Source: Amoebidium appalachense (taxonomy: Eukaryota; Ichthyosporea). From it: 64,000 nt of DNA. Numbering within the stretch: the first letter of the stretch is position 1; each line of letters begins with the position of its first letter. The stretch covers positions 4,030,001 through 4,094,000 of the forward strand of contig CAVNZM010000013.1 in assembly GCA_963693365.1 (NCBI GenBank), read 5' to 3'. The position numbers were made by a program, and so were the translations under genes. Below are positions 1 to 13,053 of the stretch, piece after piece. The notes beneath the pieces were generated by a model. It saw nothing but the letters and a program-made list of their open reading frames with translations, was not told where the DNA came from and made no database searches.

Positions 1-694
1 CCATTTCAAGCTGCGTTCTTTGTCTTTTGGCACGTCCACAAGCTGATTGCTTGGGGACCTTTTTTGAACACTCCCTTATGACAAGTATCAGGCATTTTGC
101 TTTTGAAGTGGCAGGCTATCCTGGTTTACTTATGATATAAAATGGCTATCCAGTATTGTGAATGGTACTGTGAATTAAGGACCCACACGGCACCGTGTTA
201 CTGTGTAACAAAAATCGCTGAGTAGAGTGCCCTGTGCGTGCGTACATGTGCATATACCGTCATGTGACGCAGTGTTGCCGTAGCCTGAGAAGTATCACAA
301 TATCATAAGTGCACAGCCATGTACAGATTCTGAAAGTGGTCACCGTATGAGTGTGTAAAAATACAGCTCGGCGAGTCGTCGGAGTGCAACAAATGTTTGT
401 GTTTTGAAGAGCGGTTTGGATTCAGATGAACTAAAGCCCATATCTACATTTACTAGTTACAATTGCAAAGGCTCACCAGATGATGCTATTTTTAGCACCC
501 CATCGATCATTGTTTTTGCTCCCAATCGCGGGTCATGTTGTGTACGGTGGATGGCACATATGTTTTCCTTCAAACTGGATTAAACTAGTTCAACCGGTGT
601 CTGTCCCACCAGTTTAGTTCTGTCTAAGAACCCACAACTCTCTAAATCTCCATAAGCCATTTATGCATTCACTCTACTCTTAGACAGAACTTTA

Positions 695-742
<48 letters not shown>

Positions 743-1173
743 GGAGGAGGGGGGGGATAATGTACATGTTATCATCTGTTTCAAAGGAAGGTGAGCATTG
801 GCCAAAGTACCTATGCACAATTCAGAACAGATCCATCCCAGAATTGCGCAAACCCATGATATTGCAAAGATTCAGAACCAAGTTAGTGGTGTTGGCGCCT
901 CACAAGGTGGAAATCTAGGATCCTGAATGTCAAACGCCAAGGGCTTCCAACATACAAGTCTGCCGGCTTAGAGCTTTGACTTTATTTTATGATGGGTGTA
1001 GTATGTGTGGCTAGAGGTAGCGTAGTACATTTGCTTTCATTTTTGCTTGATCACTGTTACCAACAGTATTCAACATCAACCGTCCAGCTAACTTGCCAGT
1101 CTGTTTAAGTGTCATATGATGTCCCCGGTGTGCGCGGGTGTGAAGGCATGTTGTATGTGCACTTCATGCCTGG

Positions 1174-1281
<108 letters not shown>

Positions 1282-1359
1282 GTGTGGTTTGTGTTGAAGT
1301 TTTTTAATAGTTATTCCTTTCATTTATTTTGTTTTTTTGTTGTATGGTGGTGGTGGTCA

Positions 1360-1411
<52 letters not shown>

Positions 1412-1423
1412 GTGCGTGCGTGC

Positions 1424-1454
<31 letters not shown>

Positions 1455-1461
1455 GATGGGG

Positions 1462-1497
<36 letters not shown>

Positions 1498-1499
<2 letters not shown>

Positions 1500-1692
1500 T
1501 TGGAGGGTTGGAATACGAAGCATTTGACACCAAAAAGCAAGACAAAACGTCACAAAATAAATAAAAAAACAATACCAAACCCTAAAAATAAAATGTGCAG
1601 GCAGAATATAAGTGAACAGAGCCCATCGTCAGGGGGGGGGGGGGGGGGGGGGGGGGTTGCATCCACAAAAGCGTGGGTTTCGACTATTGGGT
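1498..1692 (-). mobile_element. dispersed repeat family A copy
   Basis: Head 'gagggttggaatacgaa' follows a G run. Then come the aaaacgtcaca block, 'gtgcaggcag', 'gagcccatcgtcag', an inserted G run, and 'aaagcgtgggtttcgac'. Sense strand taken as minus, so the G run is its poly(C) tail. Confidence 0.7.
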
Positions 1693-2231
1693 GACTGCAC
1701 ATACGCTGCAGAAGAACTGCCATACCGATACATTTATGTGTTGCAACTGTCACTCCATCACTACAATATCAACAAGGATCTGTCTGACCACTCCCTGTGG
1801 CCACCGTCATTCATTCAGGTGTTGGGCCTTACATCGCTGGCTGCTCCGCCCACAAGTAGAACACAATGTTCTCAGGATACAATTCGCTTCAGTTGGCATC
1901 ACATGAGGCGACTACCGAGGTGCTGTAGGGGAGGGAACGTCAAAATAGTGCCCATCTTTAAAAACCAAACTAACCCTTCATTACCAACGTGATGCTCAAT
2001 TCGTGTGTATGTGACGCACACACATTGTGTGCACTGATGAGGGAAAAGATCATAAAACCTATCAAAATCTACACTGGCATAAAGGCAGGCAGCCTATGAC
2101 CACCCAAAAAACCACAACTCCAAACGCAGTAATGATTTGTAAAACGGGCAAAAGAGGGTCTCGTGGCTGTGTGTACCTGTCTGTATGAGTGTGTGTGTGC
2201 GTGTTGGGAGTGATGGGGATGCATGCACTGT

Positions 2232-2455
2232 AGGGAGTGTGCTACGGACGAGGAGACATCAAAAGATCACAAAGATACAAAAACTGGCACACATCACAAA
2301 ATTACAAAAATCTTAAATTAAACTTTAAAGACGAACAGAGTTCCAAGCAGCAGCAAAATCAAAGCCACAAAACTCAAAATACCTGAAAGCAGACAATCAT
2401 AAGAAAAACACAGCAAAGAAGTCAGCATAATTCCGGCTTCTAAAGAGCTCCCCAA
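2232..2455 (-). mobile_element. decayed family A copy with distal part
   Basis: Recognisable 'gaggagacatcaaaag', 'agcaaagaagtcagcata' and the distal hairpin 'gcttctaaagagctcccc'. No G run at its head. Confidence 0.5.
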
Positions 2456-2492
2456 CCTCTGTAGCTATAAAAGCCCGCGGAGGGTGGTGGGG

Positions 2493-2626
2493 GGTATGCT
2501 TATAACGGTTGGAAGAATGGAGGAGCCACCACTGAAGGAAAACACATAAAACGTCACCAAACGAAAAATTGATATCAAACGATAAAACGGAAGCAAATGA
2601 AGAGCAGAAGACACTTGAACAGAGCT
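2493..2626 (-). mobile_element. diverged family A copy
   Basis: Contains 'ggttggaagaatggaggag', 'aaaacgtcacc' and 'gcagaagacacttgaacaga', ending at a purine-rich G tract. Confidence 0.6.
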
Positions 2627-3057
2627 CGGGGGAGGGGGAGGGGGAGGGGAGGAAGACGGGTTGTATTCATTGAATGCTTGGAAAAAAGGAGGAAGAGACA
2701 TAAAAAGACATGACATCCAAGCATTATTCATTAAGAAAAGTTGGAGGGGGGAGGAGAAAGGGGGGGGGGGGTACAGAAACACAGTTGAGTGCATGGATTG
2801 GTTTGATACGTGGTAGCAAAGGAAAATACAGGGGTTGGGATTGCTCCGGGTGTGGGGCTAAATATCAAGGTAGCTCCAGGGCTAAGTGAGACATAAAGAG
2901 TTCATTTTTTTCCTGCCTGTGTTTGTGTGTGATAAGGGAGGGGGAGCCGGATGCATAAACATATCGTAGATACAGGGGGAAGAAAATTGCATGCCAAAAA
3001 GTACACAAATGTTTACCACCACAGGTCGGATATCATACACCACACTGGCACACATAC

Positions 3058-3187
3058 CCCCAAAGTCGTCCGGCATGCGCTCAATGGTAAAGCGCCGAGA
3101 TGCAATGTACATGATCGGAACACCGGGTATCTTTCGGATGCGCCTCTTGAGATCCTTGTCGCACGTGGCTACAATATAGCACTTATG
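3058..3187 (-). CDS. FCF1: FCF1 exon: C-terminal PIN segment
   Basis: Acceptor cacacag follows a (CA)n tract. Encodes [33 protein letters not shown] and [10 protein letters not shown]. Donor GTATGT. If the donor is skipped the frame stays open to a TAG at 2882, giving a longer unconserved tail. A splice to a tiny last exon is more likely because FCF1 normally ends a few residues later. Confidence 0.93.
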
Positions 3188-3393
3188 CTGTGTGTGTGTG
3201 TGGTTGTGTGTGTGTGTATGTCCGTGAAGACGAAATAAAAAGTAGGGAGGAAGAGAGAGGCACATGTGATGCGTGTGTGTAGAGGGTAAGTGTGTGTGCA
3301 AGCGCTCACATGTGTAAAGTGTGTGTGTGTGTGTGTGTGTGTGTGTTGCGTGTGTGTAGAGGGTAAGTGTGTGTGCAAGCGCTCACATGTGTA

Positions 3394-3445
<52 letters not shown>

Positions 3446-3648
3446 CGGTGTGTGCACGCGTGCAGAGGGTAAGTGTGTGCGAAAGCTTATATGTGTAAAG
3501 TGTGTGTGGGTGCGTGCGTGCGTGTGTGCGTGTGTGTTTGTGTGTGTTTGTGTGCCGGTGTGTGTGCGCATGCGCTTAACGTGCTTGCGTGTATGCATGT
3601 TTTGTATCTTTTTTTTTTCCCCCTTATTTGTGTGTGGGGGGGGTTCCG

Positions 3649-3690
<42 letters not shown>

Positions 3691-4513
3691 TGAGGGGGTA
3701 GGGCGGGGAAGGGGAGGAGAGGGGAGCAGTTAGCAGTCTGTGTTGTTTGTGGAAGGTAAATTTGGGATTGGTGTACATGTGGGTGTGAATGGTGCATGCA
3801 GAGCGGGTGGGGGTATTAGGGAGGGGGGGGGGGGGGAGGGGGGGAGGGGGGGAGGGGGGAGGGGGGCATGTATGCATTTGAGGGTTGGAAACATGGGGGA
3901 GACACCAAAGGACAAAATATAAAACGTCACAACAATGAAAAGGGGAGGGGGGGGGGCTCTACAGCCTCAGGAACAAACACGTAAACGCAAGGAATCCAAT
4001 GCACGACCACGGCAGTATTTGATACGAGTAGGGTTGTTCAAGATGCAGGCAGGCAATGACAAAGAAAACCCAATCAGAGATATGGGGGGGCGGGAGGGGC
4101 AGCCCCCCCCCCCCCCCCCCCCCCCCCCCCCGCCAATTGCAGAACAGGGGTTGTCAAGGGGAAGCAGGCGGGAGAATGAGTAGCCAGATGATAAGACCCC
4201 ATGGGAAAAGAAAAGTGGGGGGAGGGGAGGCGAAAAAACACACTATACGGACATTCCCTATTGCAAAACCACAATTCCTCAAGACGGCATCTTCACAAGA
4301 GCTATCGATTGTGAAGAAGTTTCAGCATATGCGTGTTACGTACATTTGAATCCTCTTATATCACAGACACACAGGCAAAAGGTCGTGCAAGATAAAATTC
4401 ACATAGGCTGACACCACACCAGCCACCCACCCAGCACCCACAAACTCAGCCAGTAATATAGTAATGCCAACACATAGCAACACCCTTCCCTACCAATCTA
4501 TGCACACACACTC

Positions 4514-4548
<35 letters not shown>

Positions 4549-6874
4549 CCGCACCCGCACCCGCACACACACGCACACACACACACACACACACACCTGC
4601 GAGACTCTGTCCACCAGACAGTCATCGGCATATGTTCCCTTGTGGCTGCAGGCCAGACGCTCAAACCGTGGGTCCTTCGCTACCCTGCACATAAAATATT
4701 AAGACCGATATGTTATTATATATATCTTTTAAGGACCAGTAAAATCAAGTTGTTCCTGTACATATTGCACGACAAATACAAGACTGATATAATGAGATGT
4801 TACTATGTACCGCGCAGGGCAAAGATAAGAGCGAGATGTCTCTATAAATCTTGCAGGGCAAATACTTGAATGAAGATGTCGCCATACACCTTGCTGGGCA
4901 AATACAATAAGAAAGTGCTAATTCTCATCTTAATATTTGTTATATTTTATAACAAAGAACTGCACTTCAAACCTATGAGACCGCCCCGTCCCCGTTGCCG
5001 TCCCCATTCCCTCCCCCCCCCCCCCCCCCCAAAAAAAAAAAAAAAGCACGCATACGCATCCCCAACAGTATGAAAACCACCATACATCCCTCCTTGCCAA
5101 CTGTAGTCAAACTCGAAAACACCAAGCAATACACTAACCTGAACATACTCTTCTGTCTTTGGATATTTTCAATAGTGTGTCTTCCCTGTGTCTCCCCACG
5201 ACTCTGCATATTACCCTCCCTCGCTCCCCCCCCCCCCCCCCCCCCCTCTCCCTCCCCCCGGCCGCACCATTCCCCCCCATTCCACGCAAGCACGCGCACA
5301 TCCACAGAACTAAAGCCTAGCACTCACACAGCTTTCTTATCTCCGAATCAACGAATCAACGAATCAACGAATCAAAAATTGCTCATAGTCTGTTCACTAA
5401 AGCCATCCCACCTCTGACAGCTTTGCGTAGAAGCATGTGTGTTTGTGACTTTTTCTCACCCGCTTTTGTGGGTCGGGGGGCCAGGGGGGGGGGGGGGGGG
5501 TTCTTACTTCAGGGCTACTCTGTACTTGGCTCCAAGCTTCTCCAACTCTGCCATTACACAGTCCGTAATGTAAATAATACCTGTACAAAAGAAAGTGTAA
5601 ATTTGTGTGCGAAGGTGAAAAGAGGCATATGGGGAATGTACCTCATTGTAGATGTGTGAGTGAAGTAACCCCAAATAATTGGTTTACTCAGCACTGCTTC
5701 AGTAGTGGAAAGGTTCTATACATGCCTTGAAAATAATTAGGAATATATCCAAACACTGTATATCTCGCTCCAAATGTATTTACGATTTGCGTGTAATACA
5801 ATGATTTCTATTTACCGACGTGCGTGGATGTGTATATGAAGTGTGCAAGTTAGTAATTATGTGCACGAGCGTGATCACACATTTGAACGTGTGTATGCTG
5901 TTTGTGCGTCACATTTGTGCGTCACAGTTGGGTGATACGTGTGCCCTTTTAAATGTTTAAGTGTGGGTTATATTTTAGATGCGCATTTGAGTGTGTATAC
6001 AGCTATGCATGGCCTAGCACGCGTGCCCATAATTGTCCGGGCTTCCGTGTGTGCGCACTGCGTAATGGGGGGAGGCGGAGACTATGATTGAGTGTAAATG
6101 TGAAAGTGAACCAGAGTAAGGAAACCAAAAATTCTGGAGGTATGAGCAAAAGAGCATGTGTGAGAGCGTGTGGGTGTGTGGGTAGGTGCTGGTGTGTGTG
6201 TGCTGGTGTGCACGTGACACGTGGGTACTTGTATCTATGTGTGCGCGCTCTCGCGCGTGCGAATGCGCATGCGCATGGATTTGTATGTGTGCTCGTGTGT
6301 GTGCCGGTGTGTGTAAGTAGGTGTTGATAGGTTGATGTATAGATCCATGTGTATTACGTGTTTTGTGTGACAGCGCACACATGTGTGTGTGCCTGTGCGT
6401 ACGTCACATGTGTCTGCATGTACAAGCAGGTGCATGCCTGTATCAAGGGCACATATGCGCTGTGTGCTGTATTCCCACTAAGTTGTTGTTTGCAACTAGT
6501 TATGCCCTTGCTTGCACACATTCACAATGGTCTCCAGCCTATCCGAGGTTATCATGCTTTCTCACGCCACCACATTGACAGATAACACACATCGTGGAGC
6601 AATACTTGGCCACAGGGCCAAAAACACAACACCACCGTAGTTTGACAGAGGAGGCACCCACATTTTGCAAACAGGCAATCCATAGCTGCCGGGATAATCT
6701 CCAACTTGTTCTGAATGCTGAAGTTGATGAAGTTGGTGTCCAGAAGGATGCGGAAGGGAGGGCCCAGTGCTGTGTTGTAGCGGAAGAAGAGTGCTGTGGA
6801 CACCTGCGCCCTGTAAACACGTGTGAGAATGCATGGGTGCGGGCAATAATGAGAAACAGAGAACAAAAAGGGGT

Positions 6875-6911
<37 letters not shown>

Positions 6912-7257
6912 GGAATGTGAGGTGCAGGGCAAACAGATAGGTGTCTGTTTATATATCCAAACAGAGATAGGTGTCAAGAGAGAAAGAGATAAGTGTCATG
7001 CCACAAACTAGCTGTCGTCTCACCCCCGTTTGACTAAACAACCGGTCGGGCTTCAACACAGCACCCCACCCCTAAATCATGCAGAGAAGAGCAAAGGCGG
7101 TGTGGAAGGAAGGACAGAGAGGGAGGCGGAAAGATGGCCGTGCGGGGGGAGAGGGGGGGGGGGCAACAGAGGAAAAATGAGCACAAGGAGCGAGGGGACC
7201 AGAGGAGGTGGGAGGAGTGACCGAGGGAGGAATGGAAGGGGGAGGGGAATGGGGGGT

Positions 7258-7290
<33 letters not shown>

Positions 7291-7534
7291 GGACCAAAGG
7301 GAGACGGAGGGAAGATGGGAGAGAAAGGTGGGGGGGCGGATTGTGGGGGCCGGGGGGGGGGGGGGGGGGGGTGATGTATGCGTTAGAGGGTTGGAAATAT
7401 GGAGGAGACAACAAAGAGCAATAACAAAGCGTCACAAAGGTGGGAAGTCAAAAATCAAAAACAATTTAAGCGTGCAGGCAGAAGACACTTGAAGAAAGCC
7501 CATCATCAGGGGGGTTCCTATGCCTCCACAAAAG

Positions 7535-7588
<54 letters not shown>

Positions 7589-7891
7589 AAGGTGGGTGTG
7601 GTATATCAAACATTTTGGCCGTAAAAGAAGCTGTGACAACAAGAGTTCCATGTGGGAGGTGACACTCTGTATGGGAATTTGGTGTTGCCCATCGTGGCAC
7701 CAGAGAGGATGGATATACGAAGTTAAGAATGGGGGGTGATGTGGAACACACATACTTGGGAAAATAAAAAAAGAACCTGCTGACTTGGGTAGGCGGGTGG
7801 CAGCGGATGGGCAAGGGGATAGGGTTTGGGAGAGGGGGGGGGGGGGGGGGGGGGGGGAGATGGGAATCAGGCGGGGGGAGGGAAGGGGGGG

Positions 7892-7929
<38 letters not shown>

Positions 7930-9760
7930 TTTTGGCATTGTTACAAAGCCTTTGAGATTTGGGTAATGCACTGGATGGTACTGACCAGAAGTAATACACG
8001 GTGGTAACACCATGCACTGTATGGAAGATCATCCCAAAACAAACATCTGGTAGGTTTTTTTTTCTTTTTTTTTTTTTTTCGAGGGGGGGGGGGGGGGGGA
8101 TAGCGTACGCATGAGTGACTTGTTTCTTCTCGGCCTCCTTTGCCGTCTTCTCCGCCTTTTCCTGATTGGCCTTCCTGCGGCCCCCCACCGTTAGCCCCTA
8201 TCCCCTCCCCCCCAGCCACAACCACACACACGTCCCCCCCCCCCCGTCCCTCCCCCTCTCCCCTCACACCCCCTCCTCCGTCAAGGCCTTCCCTCCAGCA
8301 ACAACCAGACACACATCGAACCCCTTCCACAAACACCTCCCTCCGCCCCCTCCTCGCCCCCCCCCTCCCTTCTTTCCCCTCCCTCCCTCTCCTCTCCCCT
8401 CCCCCCTCCACACACACACACACTCACCATTCCCCTTCAACAAATTCAACACCACTACCACCACTTCAAACCATATCCCATTTCCCAGAAACCCCCATTC
8501 CCTACCGGCACACACACCAATAAAGCCCATGCCACATTCACTGGTCGTTCGCAACTCTTCCATCGTCTTGTCACCCATCAACCCCATCCCCCCCTCCCCT
8601 CCCAACCCCAGCCCTCATTCCCCCCCTCCAACCTCTCCTTTCACCCATACTTATTTCCCCCACGTGAGGAAACCACATTCTCGCAAGGGGTTTTCCAAAA
8701 TTCGCCAGTGCACGTGCCGCATAGCCAATGCGAAATTACAGCCGTATTTTCTACACAGCAGAGTTCTAAAACAAACGAGTCTGTCAGAAAAGAGAGGAGA
8801 GAGAGAGAGTGTGTGTGTGTGTGTGGGTGGGTGGGTGGATGGATGGGTGTGGTTGGTTGGTTGGGGGGGGGTGCGGGGGGGGAGGGGCAAGAAGTATGCA
8901 TCAAAATGCAACCCATCATCAGAAAGGGCCGAAAGGGAGGGGGTGGCCGGGGGGGAGTGGCCGGGGGAGAGAGGGGGGGGGTAATGTATGCGTTAGAGGG
9001 TTGGAAATATGGAGGAGACAACAACGAGCATTAACAAAACGTCACAAAATTGGGAAATCCAAAATCAAACAATTTAAACGTGCAGGCAGGAGACAGAGGG
9101 GAGGGGGGGGGGGGGGGGGGGGTTTGAATGCGGAACACAGTACGAAGTACGCATACACGATGAGAAGCATGGTGCAGGACACATGCAAAGGCAAACATTC
9201 AACTATGCAGCATCAGCCATGCGCACGGGGGGGGGGACAGAGGACCACAGGATGATGAGGAACCATGTAAGCTGGACACACAACAGGAATGCACGGTAGC
9301 TAGAGAGCAAGAACGAGTGTGAGAGGGCCACACAGCAAAGAAAAGAAAAAGACTTGCCGAGAATGAAACGGGAGTAGGCAGCGGTGGTGGTGGTGGTGGT
9401 TGGAGTGAGGGTAGGGGAGGAGGGGAGGCCGGGGGCAAGGGGGGGGGCGGGGGGAGGGGGGGGGGGGGGGGGGGGGGGGGAGGGGGGAGGCGGGGAGGGA
9501 GGGGGGGGGACAAAGAAAAGGAAGGTGGAATCGAAACAGGAGTTGGCAGACTGGAGGTGTGGGGAACTCAGAGGGAGGAGGTGGAGAAGGGGAAGGACGG
9601 GGGGGTTCTCGTGGTGATTTGTTGCAACTTTTTGGGCAGCAGAGGGGGGGGGGAGGGGGGGGGGGGGAGGGGGGGGGGGGGGGGGGGATTCATACAAGCG
9701 AGGATCCTTTTTGCTGAGCATGCGCTTGACTGAGGCAGCCCTCTGCTTCTTTGCCTTGCC
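3058..9760 (-). CDS. FCF1: FCF1/UTP24, rRNA-processing PIN-domain protein (split gene, termini incomplete)
   Basis: Six exons on the minus strand (9696-9760, 8109-8174, 6662-6810, 5508-5580, 4597-4684, 3058-3187) join in consistent phase. They give about 190 residues, close to the 198 of animal FCF1. Seen: an N-terminal basic segment ([20 protein letters not shown]), the PIN start [49 protein letters not shown], and a C-terminal part with [18 protein letters not shown] and RMPDDFGG. The acidic residues typical of the PIN fold (DTNF, AELE, ADDC, CDKD) are present. Family knowledge: FCF1 is the nucleolar endonuclease of the SSU processome that acts at the 5' end of 18S rRNA and in ITS1. Not seen: the initiating ATG, which must sit in its own exon because the first recognised exon starts at the Gly after Met, and the last few codons. 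The final donor GTATGT follows DDFGG. Confidence 0.93.
3866..3937 (-). mobile_element. family A head fragment
   Basis: 'gtatgcatttgagggttgg' then 'gagacaccaaaggaca' and 'aaaacgtcacaa' after a long interrupted G run. Confidence 0.65.
4597..4684 (-). CDS. FCF1: FCF1 exon: PIN domain, AKDPRFERL
   Basis: Acceptor tgtgcag, donor GTGTGT forming the first units of a (GT)n tract. Encodes [20 protein letters not shown] and DCLVDRVSQ. 88 nt. Confidence 0.95.
5508..5580 (-). CDS. FCF1: FCF1 exon: PIN domain, [12 protein letters not shown]
   Basis: Acceptor gtacag, donor GTAAGA then a long C run. Encodes [20 protein letters not shown] and VAL. 73 nt, phase 1 to 2. Confidence 0.94.
6662..6810 (-). CDS. 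FCF1: FCF1 exon: start of PIN domain
   Basis: Acceptor tttacag, donor GTGGGT. Encodes [36 protein letters not shown] and MDCLFAKC (last Cys split). The Asp of DTNF is the first conserved acidic residue of the PIN active site. 149 nt. Confidence 0.95.
7371..7540 (-). mobile_element. family A copy, near consensus
   Basis: Begins 'gatgtatgcgttagagggtt' after a G run, continues through 'gcccatcatcagggggg', 'cctccacaaaagcat', and is cut by a second G run. Confidence 0.8.
8109..8174 (-). CDS. FCF1: FCF1 exon: Lys/Glu-rich linker
   Basis: Acceptor ccgcag, donor GTACGC followed by a C run. Encodes [18 protein letters not shown] and VTHA, equivalent to the charged linker before the PIN domain. 66 nt, phase 2 to 2, in frame with both neighbours. 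An earlier donor at CAA|GTCACT would break the phase. Confidence 0.8.
8981..9096 (-). mobile_element. family A copy joined to family C
   Basis: Head and body of family A up to 'cgtgcaggcaggagacag', then a G run and directly a family C copy. Confidence 0.75.
9121..9228 (-). mobile_element. family C copy
   Basis: 'tttgaatgcggaacacagt', 'gatgagaagcatggtgcagg', 'catcagccatgcgca', truncated at a short G run. Confidence 0.8.
9696..9760 (-). CDS. FCF1: FCF1 exon: basic N-terminus
   Basis: Acceptor ctgcag, donor GTATGA, then a C run. Encodes [20 protein letters not shown] plus R and a split Leu. It matches the highly conserved FCF1 N-terminus (MGKxKK...KRM...DPRL). 65 nt, phase 0 to 2. Confidence 0.9.
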
Positions 9761-10032
9761 CTGCAGGAAAGTGTGGCTTAGACACCGCTACCCCAAAAGT
9801 AATAGCAGGAGAGTAACATTACAAACCAAACGAAGTCCACTTTTAAATCAAGACAACAAAATGCAAGGTATGCAGACAATATACCGCAAAGCACTTCACA
9901 CAGTTATGACGGGTGGTGTGATGTTGTGCATGTTGTTGCATGCCACGTGCGTGTATGCTTGGACAGTGGAGCAGGGGGCCAAGCGTAAGGGATGGGGGGG
10001 TCGAGGGGCGAGGGTGTGTGTGTGGGGGGAGG

Positions 10033-10065
<33 letters not shown>

Positions 10066-10441
10066 AGAAAGTTTACACGCACTTATTAGTGCTTGTGTAG
10101 TGGATCACTGGCTTATGCCATATGCGAACAAAGAAAGCGAGCGTAGACAGTGACCTTGTTTTTGTGGCAGTGTAACAAACATGCACGCTATGACAGCTGC
10201 ATAAACGAGCGTGTACGTGAGAGGGTCCACCACCCCGTTACGCCCTCTTGGTCGCAAATTGTAAGCAACGCCGTGGGGCAACCGGCCAAACACGTAACGC
10301 GCACGAACAATGTCTCATGTTCCAACACTAGCCACACGTGTTGACCCACAAAAACCAGGACAAGGCGCATTATTTCTAGTACCCGCAGAAAGAACAGAAA
10401 AAAAACACAAATGCAGGGGGGTGAAAAGGCAAGGCACACAC

Positions 10442-10444
10442 CAT
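10442..10444 (-). other. FCF1: candidate FCF1 start codon at an exon-intron boundary
   Basis: On the minus strand an ATG is followed directly by GTGTGT. A start exon ending in ATG is what the gene needs, since the next exon begins GGC AAG (Gly-Lys). An equally good ATG|GTATGT lies near 11746. Neither is proven. Confidence 0.25.
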
Positions 10445-11281
10445 TATGACGTTTGTTTTTGCACTTTGATTTTGAGTTTTCACTTTCTCCTCCTAACAAG
10501 GCCAACCTTCCAAAACTGCTTAGCGCGTTCGCAGCTGGTACTTGGAAGAGGGACACGTGCACATTCGGAATTAGAACTAAAATTTATGAATATTGGAAAC
10601 AAATGGGATTTAGAAAGTCTCATAGACGCTTTCTGGGGTCTAAAACTAGATTTACGGCTTAATTTGGTAATGTAGTGCTTAATTGATTTGCTTTTCGGCT
10701 TTTCCTTTAATTTTCTTTCGTTCAGTCCATTTCCACCCAATTTTCCAAATCTTATAAGCCCCTCCTATCAAAATGACTATAAATAGGGGTTTTAACTGAG
10801 AAATACGGACAGTTGACTGCACTGGTATTGAGTGCGAGAGGAAGGATTACGTGATCATCGTCGGGTCCAGCTTATGTATGACTCCTTTCAACCGTTGAGG
10901 AAAACCACGAACTCAAAAACTACTTCATCGTGTTACTAGGCTATACTTATGTATCTCTATAACGACATGCACGCACAGGCACGTCACATGGCACGCACAC
11001 AAAAACACAAATGGGAACATGAACTTGGGTAAACAACTGCACAGGTTTGCATGCACACACAAACACCCATCTAGATGGAGAGTTTGTAAGAGCGAGTGCG
11101 AGGGAGGGTATGAAAAAGAGAGAGGGAAGAGAGAGAGGAAGTGAGGGGGGTAGGGGGTTGGGGGGGGGGGGGAGGAGGGGAGAGAGAGAGAGGGAGGGAG
11201 AGAGAAAGAAGAGAGAGTGAGAGAGAGAGAAAGAGAGAGAGAGAAAGGGAGGGCGAGAGAGCCTCGGAGAGGAGGGGGGGG

Positions 11282-11318
<37 letters not shown>

Positions 11319-11874
11319 CAGTGGAAAAGAGAGAGCGAGGAGAGAAAATTAGTGATAGAATCAGAGAGGAAAACGAGAGAGAAAGAGAGAAAGAGGGAGG
11401 GGCCTCTTAAGAGAAAAAGAGAGAGACCGGGGAAAGAGAAGGCGGCTGGGCACAGGAGAGCATTGGTAGTGATGCCATAAGGTGATGGTGGTGGTGAGCG
11501 TGGAGGTGGTGGTGGTGGTATGGGGGGGGGGGGGTAGGCAGCTGCTGCCTTGCTTGCTTGCCGTTCGATTAGCGGGCTATGTGGCAGTTGTGGTTGGCCC
11601 CCCGTTGGGTCTCCAATATATTACTAGTACACAAAAAGAGTCACCCTTTTAATTTGCCTGCAAAAGCGCCACTGATAGGCTACCTGCCTGCCTGCCTGGG
11701 GGGTACACATTTTGAGCTTGACGTATTCTTCTTGGTCCAACATACCATAGTGAATTGTATGTTGCCATTCAGCAAATGAGTACAGTACAAAAAGTCATTC
11801 AACCTGAAACACACTGCACAGTTTGGGACCCCCGAAGGAGTGGCCGAGGATGGTGGAGAGATGAGGGTGTGTGC

Positions 11875-11935
<61 letters not shown>

Positions 11936-12747
11936 AGGGGTTATCGGGTATGAGGGGATAGTGGATACATTGTGTGGGTGGGGAGCGATGGTGTGGGGGG
12001 GAGGGGGAGGGGGTACCGTGGCAGGGGGGGGGGGGGGGGTTCTTCAACTTCGCATTTGAACGGTATTCAGTCTCCTTGCGTTTGTAATTGTGGTTCCATG
12101 TACCGAGCGCAGTACCATCTGTTCCAGCGGTTTGGAATAATCATAGTAAACATTTGTGGGTTTAAGTTATGTTAACTTGCTTACTGGTGCCCGGTCACCC
12201 GTGATGAATGGGTGGCAATTACAACAGGTTTTTTTTTATGTCTTGCTATAATTAAGGGGTTTACACACTATTTATTGCTGTGGACACTGTTAACTAACGT
12301 CTATTTTAGTATCACCGCCTTTAACGGTAATGGTCGGTATCAGCACATGAGGGTACTAAAATGGGTGGCAGCTTTAGACTTAGATAGGAGAAGACGTGTA
12401 TGTGTTTTTATATTTTCAAAGTTTTGATCCCGGCTTTCAAAGTATTTTCCTTTTGGGGTGGGGGGGTGGGGCAGGATGGATGGCATATGAAATGTCCATA
12501 AGAAATGAGCAAGCTCAAGGCAATATAATCCACTCGGTGTCGATCGGATAGACACTCAAGGGGTAGGCGTAGGCACTCAGGCCGGGAGGTGGGGGGGGGG
12601 GGGAGGGGAGGAGGGTTGGAGTTTCTGAACTTAAAGGGGATGACCGCAGAGGTCCTTGTGTAAAAGTGTCGGTTGGAAGGGCGGGAGGGGGGTTGGGTTG
12701 GGAGAAAGAGAGACCGGAGTGATATGCGAGAGAGAGGAAGACAGACA

Positions 12748-12787
<40 letters not shown>

Positions 12788-13053
12788 TGATGATATGCAT
12801 GTATATACATGTTATATAGAGAGAGAAAGAGAGAAAAGGGGGGGGGGGGGGGGGGGCGGGAGGGAGCCTCGTGAGAGAAAGAGATCTAAAGGGGAGAGAA
12901 GAGACGGAGGAGGGTTCCAGAGAGAGTTGGGAACCGTGGCAGCTAGACCAAATCATCAGTGTGTATTTGTGCATGTTTTTGCCTGTCTGTCTGTGTGTGT
13001 GTTTGTGTATATGTGTGTGCACAACTATCTGGCTTATGTTCATTAATATGCTG

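Noticed and set aside
1612-1992. 126-codon plus-strand ORF
   Set aside because: Starts inside a family A repeat and runs through a G run; no protein-like conservation.
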